DNA of 64,000 nt from Crotalaria pallida. Taxonomy: Eukaryota > Streptophyta > Magnoliopsida > Fabales > Fabaceae. The notes under the pieces were generated by a model. It did no database searches and had not been told where the DNA came from. It saw only the letters and a program-made list of their open reading frames with translations. Positions 45,318 to 57,612 of this stretch are shown one piece after another. The DNA lies in NCBI GenBank assembly GCA_037953625.1, contig CM075653.1, positions 97,443,639 through 97,507,638 of the forward strand, written 5' to 3'. Both the position numbers and the translations under genes were made by a program. The stretch's first letter is position 1; every line of letters starts with the position of its first letter.

Positions 45318-48236
45318 TCATACAAACAAGTCAGGATAGTCCTGACGCATCTTATCCTCTAATTCCCAAGATGCTTCTATCACATCGCCACAAACCCAGA
45401 CGACTTTGACCAGACAAATGTCCTTCCCTCTAAGCTGTTTGACTCTTCGGTCTTCAATGCAAACAGGAACGACTTTGAAGGTTAGGTTCTCATGAACTTC
45501 TAAGTCGTCCGATTGGATTCTAAGGACAATGGTGGGGTCATGGACATATCTTTTTAGTTGAGACACATGGAATACATTATGAAGGTTAGCTAATGACGGG
45601 GGCAGGGCTAACTGATAGGCTACCGGGCCGACTCTTTTGAGGATTTCATAGGGACCAATAAACTTAGGTGATAGTTTCTGGGTTTTCAAGGCTCTACTAA
45701 CACCTTTGGTTGGTACTATTCTAATGAATACATGGTCTCCTTCGGTGAACTCTAAAGGTTTTCTTCTTTTATCAGCATAGCTTTTCTGCCTACGTTGAGC
45801 TGCCCTCATCTTCGCTTGTATCATCTTGATTTGTTCCGTGGTTTCTTGCACAAAATCTGGTCCGACCAGAGAACTCTCCCCCACTTGGAACCAGCATAAC
45901 GACGTCTGGCACTTTCTCCCATACAAAGCTTCAAATGGTTCCATTCCAATACTCGTGTGATAACTGTTGTTGTAAGTGAACTCCACGAGTGGCAACATCT
46001 GCTCCCAATTTCCTTGTCCTTCCAAAACACAGGCTCGTAAGATGTCCTCCAACGACTGAATAGTCCTCTCCGTCTGACCATCAGTCTGAGGATGGTATGC
46101 AGAACTCAACTTCAATCTTGAACCCAAGGCTCTATGCAGATCTTCCCAAAACTTCGATGTAAACCTCGGATCGCGATCAGATACAATGCTTGATGGTACA
46201 CCGTGCAGACGAACAACTTCTTTGATGTACAACTGGGTAAGCTTTTCCAACGAGTAGCGCATATTCATGGGAATGAAATGCGCTGACTTGGTCAAACGAT
46301 CCACGATCACCCAGATTGCATCATGAGCAGTAGATGTTCTTGGCAATCCCGACACAAAATCCATCGAGATACTATCCCATTTCCACACAGGAACTTCCAT
46401 GGAAAGTAACTCTCCTCCTGGCCTTTGATGTTCCACTTTCGCCTTTTGACACACCAAACAACAGGCCACATACTCAGCTACATCTTTCTTCAAACCAGGC
46501 CACCAAAATAGCTTCTTTAAGTCCTGGTACATTTTGGTAGCTCCCGGATGCATACTCATCTTACTCTTATGCGCTTCATCCAAAATCATCCTTCTTACTT
46601 CTAAATCATCAGGCACACAAATCCTTGTTTTAAAGCGAAGGATTCCATCCTTCCCTTCTTGAAATTCCAATTCCTTGCCTTCTTCCATCAACTTCCTCTT
46701 TTCCATGAGTTTCTCATCCTTGCGTTGCAATTCCCGAATCCTTTGCAGAAACTCAATAGCAATCTGCAGCATCCCCATCTTGATACTTGCCGGCTCCACT
46801 TGCATCGTCAGACTCAAATCCCGGAATTCCTCTATCAGTGCAGCTTCTCTGACCATCATTGCACTGATGTGCATTGCCTTTCTACTCAATGCATCTGCCA
46901 CAACATTGGCCTTCCCAGGATGATAATGGAGTTCAAACTCATAATCTTTCAAAAACTCCATCCATTGGCGCTGCCTCATATTCAACTCTTTCTGATCAAA
47001 GAGGTTCTTTAAACTCTTATGGTCACTAAACACTCGGAACGTAGTGCCATAGAGATAGTGCCTCCAGATCTTTAATGCAAACACCACAGCTGCCAGCTCC
47101 AGGTCATGAGTTGGATAGTTCATTTCATGAACTTTTAGCTGTCTCGAGGCGTAGGCGACGACTTGCCCTTCTTGCATCAAAACACACCCAAGACCTTGTT
47201 TCGATGCGTCACAATACACATCGAAACTCTTCTGTGTATCGGGCAGAATCAGTACCGGAGACGATGTCAACCTTTCCTTCAATTCTCGGAAACTCCCTTC
47301 ACACTTCTCATCCCAAAGGAATGGTTGATCTTTCCAAGTCAACTTCGTCAAAGGCAGTGCGATCTTCGAGAAACCTTCAATGAATCTTCTGTAGTAACCA
47401 GCCAAACCAAGAAAGCTTCTCACCTCCGTGGCCGACTTCGGTTGCTCCCATTGCAAAACCGAACTCACTTTCGTCGGATCAACTGCTATTCCTTTGTTTG
47501 AAATCACATGCCCCAAGAACTTGACCTCCTTCAGCCAGAACTCACATTTTGTAAGTTTGGCGTACAATTGCTTCTCCTTTAGGATGCTCAACACTATCCT
47601 CAAGTGTTCAGCATGCTCCTCCGGGTTCTTGGAATAAATAAGGATATCATCTATGAGCACAACCACGAATGAATCTAAATAAGGTCTAAAGATTCGATTC
47701 ATGTAGTCCATAAAGATAGCTGGTGCATTAGTCAATCCGAACGGCATCACAACATACTCATAATGCCCGTATCGGGATCGAAATGCAGTCTTAGAGATAT
47801 CCTTTTCTCTTATCCTGATCTGATGGTACCCCGACCTCAAATCAATCTTGGAAAATATTGAAGCCCCACGAACTTGATCCATAAGGTCATCTATCCTTGG
47901 CAACGGATACTTGTTCTTGATGGTGACCTTATTCAGCTGCTGGTAGTCGATGCACATCCTCATGCTACCATCTTTCTTCTTGACAAATAAAACCGGAGCA
48001 CCCCAAGGTGACACACTTGGTCGGATCATCTGCTTCTGTAACAGTTCCTCAATCTGCTTCTTCATTTCCGCCATTTCCGGTGGTGCCATTCTATAGGGAG
48101 CAATAGAAATGGGACCAGCTCCCGGAACTAGATCTATACCAAATTCAATCTCTCTTCTTGGTTGCAACCTAGGGATCTCATCAGCAAAAACTTCCAGAAA
48201 GTCTCTGACAATAGGGACTCTTCCATCCTTGGACCA
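45318..48236 (-). pseudogene. C body 1 pol: RT, RNase H, integrase, chromodomain; frame broken from gag
   Basis: A 949-residue open frame from the Met at 48167 holds RT (LIDD at 171-174, Leu in place of the usual Phe or Tyr), RNase H (D320, D382, D425 region), integrase zinc region (H533, H540, C570, C573) and catalytic D603, D664, E700, GPYEIL, and a C-terminal chromodomain (VIEASWELEDK). The frame is out of step with gag-protease because of an indel near 48236 shared with body 2. The coding region is otherwise open, so it is the less damaged of the two pol copies. Confidence 0.88.
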
Positions 48237-49374
48237 TTCTCCTCCACCTCAGAGTTGAACAGGCACACGTAGCCGGAGGGTTTTGAATTTCTATAGGTTA
48301 CTACTTTTCTATCACAATCAATGATTACTTGGTTTTGACTTAACCAGTCCATTCCCAAGATCACATCTGATTGTGCCAAGGGTAAGCAGATCAAATCTAC
48401 TTTAGAAGTTTGTCCTAACACTTTTATACAACAGTTAAGACATGCTCTAGAAACTACTACTGGAGCATTGGTAGGGGTTTCTACTTTGAGAGCATAAGGC
48501 ATTTCGGATATCATCAAGCCTAACTGGTTTACACATTCATACGAAACGAATGAATGCGTTGCACCAGAATCAAACAAAACATGACAGAACTGACCATTAA
48601 GCAAGTATTTACCTTGCACCAGGTCAGAAGATCGGTTTGCTTCCACACCACTAAGGGTGAAAACCCTTCCTTGAGCCATAGGTCTCTCTGCAGTTCCTCT
48701 TGAGTTGGCTTTGTCCGATTCCTTGCAGTCCCTTGCAAAATGTCCCGTCTTTCCACAGTTAAAGCAACCAATTGTCCCCCAACACACACGACCATAGTGA
48801 TTGCGCTTGCACTTATCGCAGAATGGAGCCTCACTCCGATAATTCTTTCCATCATATCCACCAGCTTTTCCTTTGCCTTTCCCTCGACGATCATATGGAC
48901 CTTTGCCGCGATTGTTGAAACCTTTACGCCTCTGAGGTCCATGGCCTTGATTGTCCTTCTTCTCTGAGACTTGCATCTCCTCAGCCTTGGTGTCGTCTTC
49001 ATACATCCTACACATATCCACGAGTGCAGGAAAGCTTTGAATCCGTTGGTAGCTGAAAATCGACTTCAACTTTGGCCTCAAGCCTCCTTCAAACATAATG
49101 CATTTACTCCTCTCATCTGGATTGTTCTGATAGTATGGAGAGTATTTCATCAGCTCCTCAAACTTAGCTGCGTATTCACCCACACTCATGTTTCCTTGCT
49201 TCAGCTGTAAGAACTCCACCTACTTCTTCCTTCTCAAGTCCTCGGGGAAATACTTTTGGAGAAACTTCTCCATAAATACTCCCCAACTTACCTCCCTTCC
49301 TTCATATTGCAGAAGTTGCATCGTGTGATTCGTTCTAACATCGCGTTGGTGTGATTTTGGTTTCTAGTTGCCAT
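48134..49374 (-). pseudogene. C body 1 gag-protease, N-terminally deleted
   Basis: The expected gag start (MATRNQNHTN, 49374) is followed after about 20 codons by a deletion that removes roughly 115 residues compared with T gag and shifts the frame. A private GAG to TAG change stops the frame at 49220-49222. Downstream the zinc region (CDKCKRNHYGRVC, then CFNCGKTGHFARDC) and the protease motif DSGATHSF are intact. It cannot make a normal capsid protein. Confidence 0.88.
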
Positions 49375-49647
49375 ATTAGACCTGCGCTATGGACTTATGG
49401 TCACATATGTTGAACTAAAGAAACTTCCATTACACCCTTATACTAAGGCTATATCTTAAACGTTTAAATCTACAATCAATTGTGTCTTGTACTCGAAAGA
49501 GACAAGATACAAATAAGTCAAGACTATCAAAAGCTTCAACAAGTAGCATAATAACATTCAATATAGTGTAAATGCCTTGGAGATACCTGCTTGATGTTGA
49601 TGGCTACCTTTCCGAAACTACTTCCACTACTACAGGATTTGACTTTT

Positions 49648-49659
49648 GCTCTGATACCA
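49648..49659 (-). other. Primer binding site of C body 1
   Basis: TGGTATCAGAGC on the minus strand is a full match to the iMet primer complement, 5 nt from the LTR 2 start. An equal site is at 57596-57607 for body 2. Confidence 0.9.
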
Positions 49660-49664
49660 CTCAG

Positions 49665-52600
49665 TGTGACACCCTTCCGGATTACCCAAATATAATATAG
49701 TAATTAAGCTTTTATATTGGATAATATATGGACTTGTGAGGATTAAGAAAATATGAAAATAAAATTTCCTTTTTAAAGCGGGTGCACAAATCAACACTTG
49801 GAATTCTTGGAGAATAAACCCTAAGGTATTACCAAAACAGTTATATTGAATTCGGCGATTTCTAAAACCTTTTCGAAAGTTGGATAGCATTCGTCTTTTG
49901 GAACCGTATTTATATCATAGAAAATAGCTGAAGCTACCCTTGCTTTATTTGATAAAACTGATACCATCGAATAGTTTTCACAGCCGAACCCTCGAATAGA
50001 TTAAATCAGAGTAAGCGGAATTATCGGACTATGCAATTACTAGTAAGATAAACATAGGTACATATATATATATATATAATAAGAGTCATAAGTACATAGC
50101 CCCATATCAAAGCTTCCAAGATCCCAAAATACAAGTCCATAAACAGATCTACATAATAATATGACTAAATCCCTAGAGAACCCCAAAAGTATATCTACAA
50201 CATATATACATCACCAAAATAAAACTCTAAGGGTGGTCACGTAGATCCGGCAGCATCAGATGTAGTAGTAGTGATAACAGCAGTCTCCATGATACATAAG
50301 TAGTAAGGTAGTAGCATCATCATCAACACAGCAGCAGCAGCAAAGTATCCTCCACAGCCTCCACGCATCGGATCCTCTGATCCTCATCACATACCATATG
50401 CACGTACCTAGGGATCATCGTCCCTCCAATCACTCCCAGTAGAATGCACGACAGGCTCGCTCCCACTCTCGTCCTCCACCGGATCCTCCTCGATCTCATC
50501 CGAGGGAGAGTGTACCCTACCACTGGGTACCGGGTCAGGTGATGGTGAAACCCTGACCGGGCTCCTCGGATCAGATAGGGGAATCTCCTCGCGGACGACT
50601 CTCGAGGTAAAAGGGTGAGAGCGGGTAGGTCGAAAACGGAAACTGTGATAAGAGCGAGCTGGTCGCGTGGGAGGTGGTCCATGGTAAGTGTAAAACGGGG
50701 GTACATGCATAGTGTATATGATGGGAATCCTAAATCTACGAGGACGGAATCGTTCGGGTGGTAGAAGGTAACCTCTACCTCTCCCTCGAACACCGCGCGA
50801 TGGTCCTCATAGATCCATGTGCCACTAGGAAGTGGCCGGATCTCGACGCAAGCAATGTATCGAGACATCACCTACAAGGGCATAGGGGTAAGCAATTCTA
50901 TACACATAATCAACAGAGAATAAATTGTGCAATAAGAGTATGTAAATATGCGTCAATTAACAACAATCACATATAACACTTAGCAGTTAATTAATGCACA
51001 TAGGATGCTCACACTTATTTCATTTATCACAATTAATTTAAATGAATGGCATGATGCATGACTTTAGCTCTCAAGCCTATCTCCATCATACTATGTCACT
51101 CTCTGACGTCCATCCCTGACAACCCAGCACTCAACAGTGCGTTGTATTCCTTGGTATACAACCATTCGTACATTCACCTAGAATGTACACGTCAAGCTTG
51201 GTATCCATGCCACCCGAGCATATCCCGTCATCCAAACGGACCGTCATCCAAACGGTTTAATCATATCGGCATCCACTAAGCCGACCACGTCAACGACGTG
51301 TCATCAAGCAAGCGTATTGGCACTCCCAGAGGCCCTCCACATGTTTAACAAAAACATGATATTTGTCCTACCATCAAAACTTCAGTATGAATGCATTAAT
51401 TTTACTTAAAAGGAATTGATTGATGTTTTATCCTTTTATTAATACATTACGTGCCTCCCGAGCAACGTATCATTATTCAAATGAAAATATCATAACGTCA
51501 ATCAATTTCCTTTAAGTCCAGGATCACATGGTTTTTTGTCCTTTAAGAGTTACAAAATGACATAAGAATTAAAAATGGTATTTTTAAGTATCTGACTAAA
51601 AATACTCGAGTGTTTTCCATAATACTCGAGTAGTTTATCATTTTCCAGATTTTACTCGAGTAGTTCCTGATTATACTCGAGTCGTTCATGTCTTTTCAGA
51701 GATTCAAGTTTTCAGATCTTAATAAATATACTCGAGTAATTCATGAGATACTCGAGTAGTCCATTACCCAGAATACTCGAGTATTTCATACATTACTCGA
51801 GTTGTTCATTAATTTTTACTCTTGTTGCATCTGAAATACTCGAGTGCCTAGCCTGGTTCTCAAGTTGGCGCGCCAATTTTCACACTGGTGCACCACGAAA
51901 TACTCGAGTGTTAAGCCAAATACTCGAGTATTTGCAGACAGAACAGACTGAAACTTGGTTTTTACATACCATTTCAATTTCTAAACATTCCCAAACCAGT
52001 GATCACAATAGTTCATATACCATAAATTGAACATGTTACCATACTCATTTCATATCAAATAACCAATTTGACAGAGAATCAATAAATCATGCATAAAAAC
52101 ACATTTTAACAACTCAACACCTCAATTTACACAATAAGCACAATACTCATGAAACAAAGTTCATTTAAGCTTGCATGCATGATATAGAACTTGCTCAACA
52201 CTCCAAACCAAAGATCCTATTCAATCTAAGCCCTTAGAGCCTCTTGGTGGCTCTCTAACACAAATAATGGAATTTAATCTCTATCTAGTGGATATAATTA
52301 CTTCCCCTTACCTCTCAGATGTGAATCAAACAAGAAATCCCCCAAAGAAGAGCTCCACAGCACCAAAAGCACTTTAACCCCAACATGCAGAGCATTTGAG
52401 TGCAACACCAAAGTGGAATTGGTTTACACATGAAACAGAGAATAAAATTGGGGAAATTAGATTTTATAGACTCTATGTAACATAATCTAGCTAAGGAAAC
52501 CGAATTTGAGACTCAAGGATTCATGAGCTTACCAGAAATCAAACCCAAAGTAAGCTCCCAGAACTGATGACAGCAACTCAGCCTCAAATTCTCAGCTTTG

Positions 52601-53224
52601 ATTCTAACAACACGCTCACTCTCAGCTCACAATCTTTATGTCTATACAAAGCTCGTGATATGAGCTTTGTATTCGTGTATCACTCAAGCCTTAACACTCA
52701 GAATTGAAAGAGAATCGAAGAGGGCAAATTCGAAACCCTAACTTTGTCAACAAGAGCAAGATTGAGCAAAAATCCTAGCTTCACGTTGTTGATGGGTTTA
52801 AATAGGGATAGAGGGAGCTCATGCACGTCGACACGCCACTCATGGCGTTGGCAAGAAGGTGATTTCGTGGAAGGAAGAGGAAATCGTTCATGGTGACTCA
52901 CCAAACGCACTAACTCGTGCAGTTTGACCCAGAATACTCGAGTTTTTCAGAAAATACTCGAGTATTTTTCCCAATTTTTGAAAAATAATTATTTTATTTT
53001 CTTTCCCTCCAAAACCTTTCCTATAATAGCTTCTAGGTCCCAACCCAGGGACTAATATGCAAAACATTTATTTTATGCATTATAATATTTATTAAATAAT
53101 TCCTCACACACAAACTAGTTACATGAACACAAATTTTAATCAAGGATTAATACAGAAATCATTAATTATAATTAATTTATAATTAACATTTCATTAATCG
53201 GGATTAAAATTTTGGGGTGTTACA
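49665..53224 (-). repeat. C LTR 2 (central LTR, shared by both bodies)
   Basis: It begins TGTGACACCC and ends GGTGTTACA, with complete termini but no target duplication on either side. It is nearly identical to LTR 1 and LTR 3, with a private 10-bp deletion near 50752. Confidence 0.92.
50408..50868 (-). pseudogene. LTR-encoded ORF in C LTR 2, frameshifted
   Basis: It is the same ORF as in LTR 1, but a 10-bp deletion (GATCAACGGG absent near 50752) shifts the frame after about 38 codons. The remaining C-terminal frame (to 50408) is otherwise unchanged, so the break is recent. Confidence 0.75.
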
Positions 53225-53266
53225 CTACTCCCCCACTTACAAGGAATTTCGTCCCCGAAATTCAAC

Positions 53267-56184
53267 TCATACAAACAAGTCAGGATAGTCCTGACGCATC
53301 TTATCCTCTAATTCCCAAGATGCTTCTATCACATCGCCACAAACCCAGACGACTTTGACCAAACAAATGTCCTTCCCTCTAAGCTGTTTGACTCTTCGGT
53401 CTTCAATGCAAACAGGCACGGCTTTGAAGGTTAGGTTCTCATGAACTTCTAAGTCGTCCGATTGGATTCTAAGGACAATGGTGGGGTCATGGACATATCT
53501 TTTTAGTTGAGACACATGGAATACATTATGAAGGTTAGCTAATGATGGGGGCAGGGCTAACTGATAGGCTACCGGGCCGACTCTTTTGAGGATTTCATAG
53601 GGACCAATAAACTTAGGTGATAGTTTCTGGGTTTTCAAGGCTCTACTAACACCTTTGGTTGGTACTATTCTAAGGAATACATGGTCTCCTTCGGTGAACT
53701 CTAAAGGTTTTCTTCTTTTATCAGCATAGCTTTTCTGCCTACTTTGAGCTGCCCTCATCTTCGCTTGTATCATCTTGATCTGTTCCATGGTTTCTTGCTC
53801 AAAATCTGGTCCGACCAGAGAACTCTCCCCCACTTGGAACCAGCATAACGGCGTCTGGCACTTTCTCCCATACAGAGCTTCAAATGGTGCCATTCCAATA
53901 CTCGTGTGATAACTGTTGTTGTAAGTGAACTCCACGAATGGCAACATCTGCTCCCAATTTCCTTGTCCTTCCAAAACACAGGCTCGTAAGATGTCCTCCA
54001 ACGACTGAATAGTCCTCTCCGTCTGACCATCAGTCTGAGGATGGTATGCAGAACTCAAATTCAATCTTGAACCCAAGGCTCTATGCAGATCTTCCCAAAA
54101 CTTCGATGTAAACCTCGGATCGCGATCAGATACAATGCTTGATGGTACACCGTGCAGACGAACAACTTCTTTGATGTACAACTGGGTAAGCTTTTCCAAC
54201 GAGTAGCGCATATTCATGGGAATGAAATGCGCTGACTTGGTCAAACGATCCACGACCACCTAGATTGCATCATGACCAGTAGATGTTCTTGGCAATACCG
54301 ACACAAAATCCATCGAGATACTATCCCATTTCCACACAGGAACTTCCAAGGAAAGTAACTCTCCTCCTAGCCTTTGATGTTCCACTTTCGCCTTTTGACA
54401 CACCAAACAACATGCCATATACTCAGCTACATCTTTCTTCAAACCAGGCCACCAAAATAGCTTCTTTAAGTCCTGGTACATTTTGGTAGCTCCCGGATGC
54501 ATACTCATCTTACTCTTATGCGCTTCATCCAAAATCATCCTTCTTACTTCTAAATCATCAGGCACACAAATCCTTGTTTTAAAGCGAAGGATTCCATCCT
54601 TCCCTTCTTGAAATTCCAATTCCTTGCCTTCTTCCATCAACTTCCTCTTTTCCATGAGTTTCTCATCCTTGCATTGCAATTCCCGAATCCTTTGCAGAAA
54701 CTCATTAGCTATATGCAGCATCCCCATCTTGATATTTGCCGGCTCCACTTGCATCGTCAGACTCAAATCCCGGAATTCCTCTATCAGTGCAGCTTCTCTG
54801 ACCATCATTGCACTGATGTGCATTGCCTTTCTACTCAATGCATCTGCCACAACATTGGCCTTCCCAGGATGATAATGGAGTTCAAACTCATAATCTTTCA
54901 AAAACTCCATCCATTGGCGCTGCCTCATATTCAACTCTTTCTGATCAAAGAGGTTCTTTAAACTCTTATGGTCACTGAACACTCGGAACGTAGTGCCATA
55001 GAGATAGTGCCTCCAGATCTTTAATGCAAACACCACAGCTGCCAGCTCCAGGTCATGAGTTGGATAGTTCATTTCATGAACTTTTAGCGTCTCGAGGCGT
55101 AGGCGACGACTTGCCCTTCTTGCATCAAAACACATCCAAGACCTTGTTTCGATGCGTCACAATACACATCGAAACTCTTCTGTGTATCGGGCAGAATCAG
55201 TACCGGAGACGATGTCAACCTTTCCTTCAATTCCCGGAAACTCCCTTCACACTTCTCATCCCAAAGGAATGGTTGATCTTTCCGAGTCAACTTCGTCAAA
55301 GGCAGTGCGATCTTCGAGAAACCTTCAATGAATCTTCTGTAGTAACCAGCCAAACCAAGAAAGCTTCTCACCTCCGTGACTGACTTCGGTTGCTCCCATT
55401 GCAAAACCGAACTCACTTTCGTCGGATCAACTGCTATTCCTTTGTTTGAAATCACATGCCCCAAGAACTTGACCTCCTTCAGCCAGAACTCACATTTTGT
55501 AAGTTTGGCGTACAATTGCTTCTCCTTTAGGATGCTCAACACTATCCTCAAGTGTTCAGCATGCTCCTCCGGGTTCTTGGAATAAATAAGGATATCATCT
55601 ATGAACACAACCACGAATGAATCTAAATAAGGTCTAAAGATTCGATTCATGTAGTCCATAAAGATAGCCGGTGCATTAGTCAATCCGAACGGCATCACAA
55701 CATACTCATAATGCCCGTATCGGGATCGAAATGCAGTCTTAGAGATATCCTCTTCTCTTATCCTGATCTGATGGTACCCCGACCTCAAATCAATCTTGGA
55801 AAATATTGAAGCCCCACGAACTTGATCCATAAGGTCATCTATCCTTGGCAACGGATACTTGTTCTTGATGGTGACCTTATTCAGCTGCTGGTAGTCGATG
55901 CACATCCTCATGCTACCATCTTTCTTCTTGACAAATAAAACCGGAGCACCCCAAGGTGACATACTTGGTCGGATCATCTGCTTCTGTAACAGTTCCTCAA
56001 TCTGCTTCTTCATTTCCGCCATTTCCGGTGGTGCCATTCTATAGGGAGCAATAGAAATGGGACCAGCTCCCGGAACTAGATCTATACCAAATTCAATCTC
56101 TCTTCTTGGTGGCAACCTAGGGATCTCATCAGCAAAAACTTCCAGAAAGTCTCTGACAATAGGGACTCTTCCATCCTTGGACCA
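53267..56184 (-). pseudogene. C body 2 pol, three breaks
   Basis: It has the same domain order as body 1. Breaks are the shared indel near 56184, a private one-base deletion near 55088 between RT and RNase H, and a private TGG to TAG stop at 54260-54262 inside the integrase core, just before VVVDRLTKSAHF. RT keeps FIDD. The integrase C-terminus and chromodomain remain open (53267-54259). Confidence 0.9.
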
Positions 56185-57322
56185 TTCTCCTCCACCTCAG
56201 AGTTGAACAGGCACACGTAGCCGGAGGGTTTTGAATTTCTATAGGTTACTACTTTTCTATCACAATCAATGATTACTTGGTTTTGACTTAACCAGTCCAT
56301 TCCCAAGATCACATCTGATTGTGCCAAGGGTAAGCAGATCAAATCTACTTTAGAAGTTTGTCCTAACACTTTTATACAACAGTTAAGACATGCTCTAGAA
56401 ACTACTACTGGAGCATTGGTAGGGGTTTCTACTTTGAGAACATAAGGCATTTCAGATATCATCAAGCCTAACCGGTTTACACATTCATACGAAACGAATG
56501 AATGCGTTGCACCAGAATCAAACAAAACATGACAGAACTGACCATTAAGCAAGTATTTACCTTGCACCAGGTCAGAAGATCGGTTTGCTTCCACACCACT
56601 AAGGGTGAAAACCCTTCCTTGAGCCATAGGTCTCTCTGCAGTTCCTCTTGAGTTGGCTTTGTCCGATTCCTTGCAGTCCCTTGCAAAATGTCCCGTCTTT
56701 CCACAGTTAAAGCAACCAATTGTCCCCCAACACACACGACCATAGTGATTGCGCTTGCACTTATCGCAGAATGGAGCCTCGCTCCGATAATTCTTTCCAT
56801 CATATCCACCAGCTTTTCCTTTGCCTTTCCCTCGGCGATCATATGGACCTTTGCCGCGATTGTTGAAACCTTTACGCCTCTGAGGTCCATGGCCTTGATT
56901 GTCCTTCTTCTCTGAGACTTGCATCTCCTCAGCCTTGGTGTCGTCTTCATACATCCTACACATATCCACGAGTGCAGGAAAGCTTTGAATCCGCTGGTAG
57001 CTGAAAATCGACTTCAACTTTGGCCTCAAGCCTCCTTTAAACTTAATGCATTTACTCCTCTCATCTGGATTGTTCTGATAGTATGGAGAGTATTTCATCA
57101 GCTCCTCAAACTTAGCTGCGTATTCACCCACACTCATGTTTCCTTGCTTCAGCTGTAAGAACTCCACCTCCTTCTTCCTTCTCAAGTCCTCGGGGAAATA
57201 CTTTTGGAGAAACTTCTCCATAAATACTCCCCAACTTACCTCCCTTCCTTCATATTGCAGAAGTTGCATCGTGTGATTCGTTCTAACATCGCGTTGGTGT
57301 GATTTTGGTTTCTAGTTGCCAT
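56082..57322 (-). pseudogene. C body 2 gag-protease, N-terminally deleted
   Basis: It carries the same gag deletion and frameshift as body 1. It lacks the body 1 TAG, so an open frame of 395 codons (from Met at 57269) covers the rest of the capsid domain (KYFPEDLRRKKEVEF), both zinc motifs and the protease DSGATHSF. Confidence 0.88.
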
Positions 57323-57612
57323 ATTAGACCTGCGCTATGGACTTATGGTCACATATGTTGAACTAAAGAAACTTCCATTACACCCTTATACTAAGGCTAT
57401 ATCTTAAACGTTTAAATATACAATCAATTGTGTCTTGTACTCGAAAGAGACAAGATACAAATAAGTCAAGACTATCAAAAGCTTCAACAAGTAGCATAAT
57501 AACATTCAATATAGTGTAAATGCCTTGGAGATACCTGCTTGATGTTGATGGCTACCTTTCCGAAACTACTTCCACTACTACAGGATCTGACTTTTGCTCT
57601 GATACCACTCAG

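Noticed and set aside
46334..47637. Several plus-strand ORFs opposite C pol
   Set aside because: They are antisense shadows of the pol frame and occur wherever pol occurs (repeated at 54283-55585).
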